Positions 1 through 5,795 of a stretch of 6,842 nucleotides of DNA are shown in pieces. The notes beneath the pieces are model-generated. The model was given only the letters and a program-made list of their open reading frames with translations. It searched no databases and was not told the origin of the DNA. The DNA lies in assembly GCA_029821415.1 (NCBI GenBank), contig JALGTJ010000118.1, forward strand, positions 1-6,842, in the 5' to 3' direction. The stretch's first letter is position 1. Each line of letters begins with the position of its first letter. Origin of the DNA: Candidatus Zipacnadia bacterium (GTDB lineage Bacteria; Armatimonadota; Zipacnadia; Zipacnadales; Zipacnadaceae). Made by a program: the position numbers and the translations under genes.

Positions 1-299
1 GTCATCCACATGGCCAGGGCCTTGACTTCGTCCAGACCCACATCGGGATGGTAGCGTATGCCGCCCTTGCAGGGGCCCCGTTCCATGCTGTGCTGAACGC
101 GGTAGCCGGTGAATACTTCCCAACTGCCGTCGTCCATCTGCGTGGGGATGGAAACAGTAATGATCCGCTTGGGATGCGCCAGCTTCTGATGAATGGCCGA
201 GGAGAGGCCGGTACGCTCAGCACTTTGCGCTAGTTGCTGCAGGGCTATGTGCCAGGGGTTTACTGGCTCATGTTCAGGACTTTCTCTTTGTGAGGACAT
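1..299 (-). CDS. gdhA: Glutamate dehydrogenase (Glu/Leu/Phe/Val dehydrogenase family), N-terminal part
   Basis: Only the first 99 codons are present; the gene continues past the left edge. The family carries out reversible oxidative deamination of glutamate to 2-oxoglutarate and ammonia with NAD(P), in the cytoplasm. The visible part covers the start of the dimerisation/substrate-binding domain: GYRVQHS at residues 65-71, then GPCKGGIRYHP at 75-85, whose K78 matches the conserved lysine contacting the glutamate carboxylate. The block DEVKALAMWM at 90-99 leads into the catalytic-lysine segment, which lies outside the window. The ATG at 297-299 is supported by a strong Shine-Dalgarno AAAGGAG (complement of 308-314) and by normal family spacing. 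It lies 107 bases downstream of nth on the same strand, so it may share the transcript or have its own promoter. Substrate choice within the family cannot be read from this part; glutamate is most likely. Confidence 0.9.
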   Translation of the reverse strand, partial: MSSQRESPEHEPVNPWHIALQQLAQSAERTGLSSAIHQKLAHPKRIITVSIPTQMDDGSWEVFTGYRVQHSMERGPCKGGIRYHPDVGLDEVKALAMWM

Positions 300-406
300 T
301 CGTAATTCTCCTTTGCGCTAATGTAGCAACGCCAGGTTGAGCTGATAATGTTGGTAAAATAAGATAGCAGACGCGCAGTTATCCTACCGATAGTCTCCAC
401 GACGGC

Positions 407-1072
407 CTACGGCACCTGCACCTTAGGGCACAGGTCCTGCAGGGGGCAGTCGGCGTGATTGGGCTTGCGGGCGGTGCAATACTGCCGCCCCAGAAGTATC
501 AACGCATTGGCGGCTTGCCGCCAGCTTTCTCGCGGCAGCAATTTCATCAAGTCTTGTTCTACTTTCTCCGGGTCAGTCTGGTCGGTTAGGCCTAGGCGGT
601 AGGCTACTCGTTTTACATGGGTGTCAACGGCGATCCCCTCGTAAGCACCTGTCTGGGAGTGGATAGCCTCGTTGAGCACAACGTTAGCGGTCTTGCGGGC
701 CACTCCCGGTAGGGTGAGCATCTCCTCCATATTTTCCGGAACCTGCCCCTGGAACTCGTCAACCAGTTTCTGGGCCATGGCCTGGATACTTTTGGCCTTG
801 CGTCGATAGAAACCCGTTGCATAGATATCGCGTTCCAGCTCTTTGCGGTCGGCAGCGGCCAGCGCCTCAGCAGTCGGATACTTCTTGAAGAGCTCTTTGG
901 TGACGCGGTTGACGGTCGCGTCGGTTGATTGAGCAGAGAGAATCGTTGCTACCAATAACTCAAAGGGATTGCGCCAGTTCAGGGCGGAGCGGGCCTCCGG
1001 ATAATGTTGTTGGAGGCGTTTGTATATTTCCAGGGCCCGCTGTCGCCTGGTTTGGTTGCTGTCGCGTGGCAT
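407..1072 (-). CDS. nth: Endonuclease III (DNA glycosylase/AP lyase)
   Basis: Encodes 221 residues, the usual length. The family removes oxidised pyrimidines from DNA and cuts the resulting abasic site by beta-elimination. The helix-hairpin-helix LPGVARKTANVV is at residues 121-132 with catalytic lysine K127. The catalytic aspartate is D150 in AVDTHVKR. The family region ILSAQSTDATVN at 44-55 is also present. The C-terminal iron-sulfur motif is C199-x6-H206-x2-C209-x5-C215, whereas the standard motif has four cysteines; the second ligand is histidine here (CAC codon). The ATG start has AGAGGAG (complement of 1080-1086) at 7 bases spacing. The gene starts 24 bases after nfo, so the two are probably co-transcribed. 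Family identity is certain; only the cluster ligand is unusual. Confidence 0.96.
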   Translation of the reverse strand: MPRDSNQTRRQRALEIYKRLQQHYPEARSALNWRNPFELLVATILSAQSTDATVNRVTKELFKKYPTAEALAAADRKELERDIYATGFYRRKAKSIQAMAQKLVDEFQGQVPENMEEMLTLPGVARKTANVVLNEAIHSQTGAYEGIAVDTHVKRVAYRLGLTDQTDPEKVEQDLMKLLPRESWRQAANALILLGRQYCTARKPNHADCPLQDLCPKVQVP

Positions 1073-1096
1073 ATCTGCGCTCCTCTACGAGTCGAG

Positions 1097-1963
1097 CTAA
1101 TTAGGCAGCGGTGGGCGAATGTCCCGGGCAATGAGTCGGCGTATTGCCCGCATATTTCGCATATCATCTTCTTCAGTTCCGGGAGTCTCCATAATGAAAG
1201 GCAGTCCTCTCAGGCGCGGGTGATTCACAATCATTCTAAAGGCCTCCCGGCCGATTTTGCCACGCCCGATGTGCCAGTGTCTGTCCACACGACTATTCCA
1301 GTCGCTGCGGCTGTCATTGGCGTGGATGAGCACCAACCGCTCAGGGTTCACTGTGGCGTCTAATTCGGCAAACAGCTTCTCCAAACCTTCTCGGCAGTGC
1401 ACTGGCCAGCCCGCGGCAAAGGCATGTGCAGTATCCAGACACAACTGCAGCCGGTCGGAGTAGGCGCTGGCGGTTATCATCTGGGCGATTTCTGCAAGAG
1501 ACGTGCCCAGCGTGTTGCCAGCTCCAGCGGAGTTTTCCAGAATCAGCGGGAGATCGTTTTCAGCCTGGACACGAGCGGCGTCCAGCGCTCGCGTGGCTCG
1601 ATCGATTCCTTCGGTAATTCGTCCCTCCTTCCCTACCGACCCCAGGTGCAGGACCACTCCGGCCGCCTTTAGCAGCTTGGCCCGCCGCAGTTCCTCAGCG
1701 AGATGATCGACACTTCGCTGCCATAACTCTGGATTGGGACTGGCGATATTCAGCAGGTAGCTGGCGTGGACAAAGTGCGGGTGGATGTCGTGAATCGCTA
1801 ATTGTTGGAGAAATTGCTCGCATTCTTGAATGTGTAGCGGGCGCCGCTCCCACTGTACTGGGGAAGATGTAAAAAGCTGTAGTGTGGTGCATCGCCGCCG
1901 CACCGCCCGGGGTACTACTTCCGTCAGTCCGCCAGCGATTGATATGTGGAAGCCCAGGCGCAT
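1097..1963 (-). CDS. nfo: Endonuclease IV (AP endonuclease, deoxyribonuclease IV)
   Basis: A 288-residue TIM-barrel metal-dependent AP endonuclease of normal length. It cuts 5' to abasic sites and removes blocked 3' ends, including those left by Nth. All metal ligands expected from E. coli Nfo can be placed: H66 (HASYLLN), H106 (HLGS), E143 (LENSAG), D177 and H180 (LDTAHAFAAG), H214 (IHANDSR), D227 and H229 (DRHWHIGRG), and E259 (METPG). The N-terminal GFHISIAGG at 4-12 sits at the proper distance from the ATG, which fixes the start. No convincing Shine-Dalgarno precedes this ATG. The stop of the upstream small membrane-protein gene lies 11 bases before it, so translational coupling is plausible. 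nth follows after 24 bases, which makes a two-step repair unit. Confidence 0.96.
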   Translation of the reverse strand: MRLGFHISIAGGLTEVVPRAVRRRCTTLQLFTSSPVQWERRPLHIQECEQFLQQLAIHDIHPHFVHASYLLNIASPNPELWQRSVDHLAEELRRAKLLKAAGVVLHLGSVGKEGRITEGIDRATRALDAARVQAENDLPLILENSAGAGNTLGTSLAEIAQMITASAYSDRLQLCLDTAHAFAAGWPVHCREGLEKLFAELDATVNPERLVLIHANDSRSDWNSRVDRHWHIGRGKIGREAFRMIVNHPRLRGLPFIMETPGTEEDDMRNMRAIRRLIARDIRPPLPN

Positions 1964-1974
1964 CGGTTAGTTAG

Positions 1975-2271
1975 TCATGAGGAGCGGATATGATCTACGT
2001 TGTCGGTTTGGTTGTCAGCCTGTCGCAATTGCCGGCGCATCATCTCGGCCCTTCGCTGGTAGGTGGCCTTATGGTATGCGTAAACACTCACCAACAGCAC
2101 GGCGTAGACAGCTTCAATTGTCAAAATTGCAGCCGGCAGCCACGCCCACCACGGCCAGCCTCGTCCGATCAGCAGCCAGGTCATGCAGATACCGACAACC
2201 ACCGCCAGCCCTCGCCGGCTGTGCCTGTGCGAGAGAACTCTGAAGAACCGATCGCTTGACAACTCAACCAT
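1975..2271 (-). CDS. Small two-helix membrane protein, function unknown
   Basis: Encodes 98 residues that I do not recognise. An N-terminal basic stretch (about residues 11-20, rich in Arg and His) is followed by two hydrophobic segments, about 20-38 and 42-66. The second begins with a Trp-rich turn (WPWWAW, 39-44). A basic, polar C-terminal tail (68-98) follows. This suggests a helical hairpin in the inner membrane. The ATG at 2269-2271 has only a weak AAGG-type ribosome site. The gene ends 11 bases before nfo on the same strand, so it is probably the first gene of the nfo-nth unit. Two overlapping open frames on the plus strand have no recognisable content or membrane pattern, so I prefer this strand. 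Whether it relates to DNA repair is unknown. Confidence 0.55.
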   Translation of the reverse strand: MVELSSDRFFRVLSHRHSRRGLAVVVGICMTWLLIGRGWPWWAWLPAAILTIEAVYAVLLVSVYAYHKATYQRRAEMMRRQLRQADNQTDNVDHIRSS

Positions 2272-2372
2272 ATCAGTTTAGCCTTGGCTTAATCGTTCTT
2301 AGTTATAACTTCCAGCTATTTACACAAATTCCTCTATACGTAAATGACATATAGTCCAGACTCGGGTGAAAT
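2272..2372. promoter_or_regulatory. Divergent intergenic region between the nfo-side unit and larC
   Basis: This AT-rich region of 101 bases must carry the promoters of both divergent units. On the minus strand a TATAAC (complement of 2302-2307) inside the 8-bp palindrome GTTATAAC is a possible -10 box, but no good -35 lies at the right distance. On the plus strand TTTACA at 2319-2324 could be a -35, without a convincing -10. Promoter positions are therefore uncertain. The larC ribosome site GGTGA at 2365-2369 lies at the right end. Confidence 0.3.
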
Positions 2373-3593
2373 ATGCGAACCGGTTACTTGGATATTGCAG
2401 TGGGAATAAGTGGTGATATGATGCTGGGTGCGCTGGTTGACGCTGGCGTCGAGTTGTCGGGGTTGCGGCAGCAGTTGCAGGGCTTGCGTGTGACCGGCTG
2501 GGAGATCACGGCTGAAAAGGTCTCAAAGGCTGGGATTCAGGCCACCGCAGTCACCGTAACCGCTACGGCCTCAGATGAAGCAAATGACCATCAGGCGCAT
2601 CACCACCACGCCAGTTACACTGAACTGCGTGAAGTGATCGCTGGCGCAGATTTAGCCCCAGATGTCGTGAGTTCCTCATTGCAGGTGCTTGACAGCATCG
2701 CCCGGGCCGAAGCCAGCGTTCATGGTGTGTCACTGGACGAGGTCCACTTCCACGAGCTGGCGGGCATTGACACGCTCATTGACATAGTAGGGAGCGTGGT
2801 AGGTCTGCGGATGTTGGGCGTTGAGAAGCTGTACTGTTCGGCTCTGCCCGTCTCACATGGATTTGTCGACACCGCTCATGGCCGCCTGCCGGTGCCGCCA
2901 CCGGCGGTGGCCGAGTTGTTCAAAGGCTACCCAACGGTTCCGGTAGATATCAATGAAGAAACGGTAACGCCCACCGGGGCAGCTCTAGCAATAACTCTGT
3001 GTGAGCAGGTTGGCTTCTTCCCGCCGATGACAGTAGAGCAGGTCGGCTACGGTGCGGGTAGTAAAGACTTCTCCGGGCGCCCCAATGTGCTGCGCCTCTG
3101 GGTTGGCGAGTCGGCGGGTGGGCACGAGTTATTGATTACTGATGAGGTAGTGACTATTGAGGCTAATATTGATGATATGAATCCAGAGCTGTATCCGCAC
3201 CTGATGGCGCAGACTTTTGCAGGCGGCGCCCTGGATGTGTGGTTGACACCAATACAGATGAAGAAGGGCCGCCCGGCGGTGAAAGTCTCGGCTTTGGCCG
3301 CTCCCGCCGACGCTGAGGCTGTTGCCGGTATCATTCTGCGGGAAAGCACAACCTTCGGCGTGCGCCTGACCCGTAGCCAGCGCCGTTGCGTGGATCGGGA
3401 GACCGTTACGGTTACGACTCGTTATGGGAAAGTGTCTGTAAAGGTGGGTTACTTGGATGGCCGAGTAGTCTCGGTAGCGCCGGAGTACGAGGATTGTCTG
3501 GAGGCGGCACAGCAGCACAGCGTACCGGTGAAGGCAGTATATTCGGCGGCCCTGGCAGTTGCCGATGAGCTGTGGCAGCAGCCTAACGACTGA
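2373..3593 (+). CDS. larC: Nickel-pincer cofactor biosynthesis protein LarC (nickel insertase)
   Basis: Encodes 406 residues, full length for LarC. The family inserts nickel into the pyridinium bis-thiocarboxylate mononucleotide in a CTP-dependent reaction, completing the cofactor first found in lactate racemase. Family signatures: GISGDMMLGALVDAG (11-25), a His-rich loop HQAHHHH (73-79) likely to bind nickel, HFHELAGIDTLIDIVG (125-140), ETVTPTGAA (196-204), GYGAGSKDFSGRPNVLR (225-241), and the C-terminal LarC2 domain with IEANIDDMNPELYPHL (262-277) and LTPIQMKKGRP (291-301). LarC1 and LarC2 are in one frame, unlike Lactobacillus plantarum, where a frameshift joins them. The start ATG is preceded by GGTGA at 2365-2369. 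No larA, larB or larE lies within the window. The N-terminal DIAVG replaces the commoner D-x-F-S-G form. Confidence 0.93.
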   Translation: MRTGYLDIAVGISGDMMLGALVDAGVELSGLRQQLQGLRVTGWEITAEKVSKAGIQATAVTVTATASDEANDHQAHHHHASYTELREVIAGADLAPDVVSSSLQVLDSIARAEASVHGVSLDEVHFHELAGIDTLIDIVGSVVGLRMLGVEKLYCSALPVSHGFVDTAHGRLPVPPPAVAELFKGYPTVPVDINEETVTPTGAALAITLCEQVGFFPPMTVEQVGYGAGSKDFSGRPNVLRLWVGESAGGHELLITDEVVTIEANIDDMNPELYPHLMAQTFAGGALDVWLTPIQMKKGRPAVKVSALAAPADAEAVAGIILRESTTFGVRLTRSQRRCVDRETVTVTTRYGKVSVKVGYLDGRVVSVAPEYEDCLEAAQQHSVPVKAVYSAALAVADELWQQPND

Positions 3594-3630
3594 TACGAGA
3601 GTAGCTGCAAATTTGGTCGTCACAACATGA

Positions 3631-3659
3631 CGCTGGCTGAGTATACGGTCAGCGCTTTT
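3631..3659 (+). terminator. Weak intrinsic terminator after larC
   Basis: CGCTGGC (3631-3637) pairs with GTCAGCG (3648-3654), giving a 7-bp stem with one G-T wobble around a 10-base loop. A short run of four T follows at 3656-3659. It lies 38 bases after the larC stop and before the yebC promoter, so it fits as a larC terminator. The long loop and short T tract make it weak. Confidence 0.4.
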
Positions 3660-3673
3660 GATGACCAGGTGAC

Positions 3674-3703
3674 TTGAAAGCTCATTGTAACAATTGTTAT
3701 AAT
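3674..3703 (+). promoter_or_regulatory. Sigma70-type promoter of yebC
   Basis: The -35 box TTGAAA (3674-3679) has one mismatch to TTGACA. The -10 box TATAAT (3698-3703) is a perfect match, at 18-base spacing. TGT directly before the -10 gives an extended -10. Transcription would start near 3710, leaving a leader of about 57 bases before the yebC ATG. The box pattern and its position between a terminator and a gene start make this the best promoter in the window. Confidence 0.65.
3685..3702. promoter_or_regulatory. Palindromic operator candidate overlapping the yebC -10 box
   Basis: TTGTAACAATTGTTATAA is an 18-bp inverted repeat with a perfect 12-bp core, TAACAATTGTTA (3688-3699), and one mismatched pair outside the core. 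It covers the downstream half of the promoter spacer and most of the -10 box, the classic position for a repressor that blocks RNA polymerase. The size suits a dimeric helix-turn-helix regulator; the family cannot be decided from the site. Confidence 0.5.
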
Positions 3704-3766
3704 AGTAACGGTAATAGAGTCTGGTAACCAGGATAGTTTTTAGAGAATTCGCGGAGAGATTAGCAT

Positions 3767-4609
3767 ATGGCCGGACATTCCAAATGGGCAAATCGGGTAC
3801 ATCGCAAGGGGCGACAGGACCGCAAGCGTGCTAAACTGTTCAATAAGCTCTCACGGCGCATAATTTCAGCGGCACGTGAGGGCGGCGGCAATCCTGATTT
3901 GAACCACAAACTGCGTGCCGCCATTGATCAAGCCCAGGCCGCTGATATGCCTAACGAGAATATTGAATATGCTATCAAGCGGGGCACTGGCGAGATTGAG
4001 GGAATCAGCTATGAATCGGCTCGCTACGAGGGGTACGGACCGGCGGGCATTGCCCTGATGATAGATGTACTCACTGACAACCCCAATCGTACCGTTGCGG
4101 AGCTGCGCAACCTGCTGAAAGAATCAGGGGCGAGCCTGGGTTCGCCGGGCTGTGTGCAGTGGATGTTCGAGCGCAAGGGCGTTATTGTGGTGCCCCGAGA
4201 CGGAGCGGACGAAGAAGAGCTGTTCAGCGTGGCCCTTGAAGCCGGAGCTGAGGATATCCTGGATGATGATGAGGAGGTATGGGAGGTGCGGACGGAGCCG
4301 GAGGATTATCAGCGGGTCTACGAGGCCTTCGATGCCGCCGGCATCCCGATGGAACGGGCAGAAGTCACAATGGTGCCAACCACCAATACTCCGGTACCCG
4401 ATGAGGAAGCGGCCAAGGTTCTGAGATTGCTCGATGGGCTGGACGAGCACGACGATGTCCAGAATGTCTTTTCCAACTTTGAAATCTCCGACGATCGAGA
4501 CCTAACGGCTTCAGGGGTTCCTCGCCTTCAACGTGGCTTGATCCACCTCGCAGTGAGTACGGCCTTGATATACCGCTCCCCCCTTATAGCGTGGATATTG
4601 CTGCAGTGA
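3767..4609 (+). CDS. yebC: YebC/PmpR family protein with C-terminal extension
   Basis: Encodes 280 residues; the family usually has about 240-250. Members have been described as transcription regulators (PmpR) and as translation factors relieving ribosome stalling (the mitochondrial relative is TACO1). The start MAGHSKWANRVHRKG (1-15) is diagnostic. Further family blocks are ADMPNENIEYAIKRGTGE (59-76), YEGYGPAGIALMIDVLTDN (87-105), NRTVAELRNLLKESGASLG (107-125) and the end-of-domain block DDVQNVFSNFEI (229-240). The ATG has GGAGAG (3753-3758) at 8 bases spacing. Family similarity ends near residue 242. The remaining 38 or so residues, including a hydrophobic stretch (about 257-280), have no counterpart I know. 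The extension could be genuine, or the result of an indel or deletion near the 3' end: in one other frame a stop (TAA at 4502-4504) occurs close to the normal family end. Confidence 0.92.
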   Translation: MAGHSKWANRVHRKGRQDRKRAKLFNKLSRRIISAAREGGGNPDLNHKLRAAIDQAQAADMPNENIEYAIKRGTGEIEGISYESARYEGYGPAGIALMIDVLTDNPNRTVAELRNLLKESGASLGSPGCVQWMFERKGVIVVPRDGADEEELFSVALEAGAEDILDDDEEVWEVRTEPEDYQRVYEAFDAAGIPMERAEVTMVPTTNTPVPDEEAAKVLRLLDGLDEHDDVQNVFSNFEISDDRDLTASGVPRLQRGLIHLAVSTALIYRSPLIAWILLQ

Positions 4610-4624
4610 TGGTGAACCAACAAT

Positions 4625-4663
4625 TGCCGATAGCCTCAAGTATTTTGGCTGAGTGCCGATAGC
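4625..4663 (+). repeat. Direct repeat TGCCGATAGC, two copies
   Basis: Identical 10-base copies lie at 4625-4634 and 4654-4663, 29 bases start to start. The shorter GATAGC occurs a third time at 4672-4677. The second full copy forms the -10 part of a sigma28-like promoter. The first copy has no matching -35 at the right distance. The repeat could be a duplicated promoter element or a regulator site. Confidence 0.5.
4636..4662 (+). promoter_or_regulatory. Sigma28 (FliA)-like promoter upstream of the histidine-kinase-like gene
   Basis: TCAAGTAT (4636-4643), 11 bases, then GCCGATAG (4655-4662). The enterobacterial flagellar sigma28 consensus is TAAAGTTT-N11-GCCGATAA; this matches 6 of 8 and 7 of 8 positions with exact spacing. 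Transcription would start near 4670, about 60 bases before the ATG at 4731. The flagellar genes downstream support the reading. The consensus is borrowed from distant species, so this is a candidate only. Confidence 0.5.
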
Positions 4664-4730
4664 TATTCACGGATAGCATAGTCGTTCATTTTCGCCCTTT
4701 CGGTTAGTAAGCTGTCTTCAAGGTGGCGGT

Positions 4731-5531
4731 ATGGATACCACACAGCACATTTTGAGTTACAAGGCCGCTCCAGTGTCGGTGGTTAGCCGGAGCGCTTGGG
4801 ACCGGCAACAACAAGCTCTGATCCGGTCGGTTGCGCACCAGATTCGTTCTGCACTTACTTCGGTCAGTATTAGCGCCGAGGCCCTGGCCACAGCCCCCGA
4901 TTCAACATTCCACAAGATCCGCCGTCACTGCCGGATTATCAACGACCATGCTCAACATATTGGCCGCCTGCTGGACGACTTGGTCAGCTTGATCAGTGAT
5001 CGGCTGGAGAGCAGTGAGATGGGTATCGTTGAGTTGAACGAAATTGTGTGGGAGGCAGCTCAAGCGCTGTGGCAGCTCGCTCGCCACCGTTCTATAACTC
5101 TGGAGATACCATCGGGTTCAGAATCACTGGTAGTGCAAGGCAAGCGTGGCTATTTGGTTCAGGCTATCCGGGGCTGTCTGGAATATGGTATTCTTAACCT
5201 CCCCGAAAACAGCCGCGTATCAGTGAGGCTTGAGCCCCGAACGAGGGCGGCGGGTGTCGGGGCGATCGAGATTATAGTTGAGTATGCCAGCGCCGACGAA
5301 CGGACTCAGGTTCTGGGCGTTGGCGGTAGGTCGCAGTGGGATGATGTCACGCTGCAAGCAGTCCGCCGGATCGTGGAAGCCCATCAGGGCGATGTGGCCC
5401 CGTTGGGTGATGGCCGCGACGGGGTCCGTTTGCTGCTGCCCAGGCATCGAGCCATCGCGGCTGGCCAGTTGACCCTAGGGCAAGTTGACGCCGGCGGCCC
5501 CGACCAGCAACGGCAGCAATTAGTGGCCTGA
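4731..5531 (+). CDS. Histidine-kinase-like protein with DHp helix and degenerate ATPase domain
   Basis: Encodes 266 residues, soluble, with no membrane segment or sensor domain. Residues 27-90 resemble the dimerisation/phospho-acceptor hairpin: H36 in VAHQIRSALTS matches the H-box (usual form SHELRTPLTS), and LLDDLVSLI (80-88) matches the end of the second helix. Residues 130-237 follow the HATPase fold order but lack its key residues. The N-box asparagines are replaced (about G148 and Y152), the D-x-G-x-G box is absent around 180-190, and the usual glycine-rich lid before the conserved VRRIVEAHQG (211-220) reads DDVTLQA. The closing strand GVRLLLP (231-237) is kept. AAGGTGG (4720-4726) precedes the ATG. 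Residues 238-266 are a Gln-rich tail. Likely a phosphotransferase or scaffold (compare Spo0B, ChpT) rather than a kinase. It lies between a sigma28-like promoter and flagellar genes, so a flagellar or chemotaxis role is possible. Confidence 0.75.
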   Translation: MDTTQHILSYKAAPVSVVSRSAWDRQQQALIRSVAHQIRSALTSVSISAEALATAPDSTFHKIRRHCRIINDHAQHIGRLLDDLVSLISDRLESSEMGIVELNEIVWEAAQALWQLARHRSITLEIPSGSESLVVQGKRGYLVQAIRGCLEYGILNLPENSRVSVRLEPRTRAAGVGAIEIIVEYASADERTQVLGVGGRSQWDDVTLQAVRRIVEAHQGDVAPLGDGRDGVRLLLPRHRAIAAGQLTLGQVDAGGPDQQRQQLVA

Positions 5532-5795
5532 GGTATTCTTGTAGTGTCGTATGGCAACTACCCTCAATTCCAGCCTCGTGGCCGATTGCAGCTACTCCTC
5601 TTGCCACCAGCGTCAGTTCGTGATAGACTCTCCTCGTAGACGTGACCGGGGTCAGTTCGCCTGCGGGAGGGCCGGCCGGCTCCATGGCTCATTGATGGTG
5701 CGCTTCCGCCTCGTTTGTTGAACTATTCTCCGGAGGTCTTCTTTGGTCGATTTATTGTTAGCTGTCCCAGTCTGTCATAAGAGGGCATCCATCCT
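5532..5795. other. 264-base gap before fliN, no convincing gene
   Basis: All three plus-strand frames hit stops and show no recognisable protein, in particular no remnant of fliM, which usually precedes fliN. The open frame on the minus strand (5347-5685) is a GC-rich low-complexity shadow. The region holds a perfect 10-bp palindrome GCCGGCCGGC (5671-5680) without a T tract, and a strong ribosome-site sequence GGAGG (5732-5736) in front of a short TTG-started frame. No clear promoter for fliN could be identified. Confidence 0.5.

Noticed and set aside
362..392. Terminator after nth on the minus strand
   Set aside because: The stem GATAACTG/CTGCTATC has two internal mismatches and the tail is interrupted (TTATTTT), so it is too weak to annotate.
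386..393. ACCGATAG as a further sigma28-like element
   Set aside because: No matching -35 at the right distance (367-374), and no plus-strand gene follows.
1004..1363. 119-residue open frame on the plus strand over nth and nfo
   Set aside because: It lies opposite two clearly identified genes and shows no motif.
3129..3791. 220-residue open frame on the minus strand across the larC end and the yebC promoter
   Set aside because: It is antisense to the well-conserved LarC C-terminal domain, its product has no recognisable motif, and it runs through a terminator and a promoter of the plus strand.
5581..5588. GCCGATTG upstream of fliN as a sigma28 -10 box
   Set aside because: The -35 region at the required 11-base spacing (5562-5569) does not resemble TAAAGTTT.
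5671..5680. Palindrome GCCGGCCGGC as a terminator
   Set aside because: There is no T tract and almost no loop; in a GC-rich stretch a 10-bp palindrome can arise by chance.
5347..5685. 112-residue open frame on the minus strand
   Set aside because: Arg/Gly/Pro-rich composition typical of GC-rich shadow frames; antisense to the kinase-like gene, with no domain visible.
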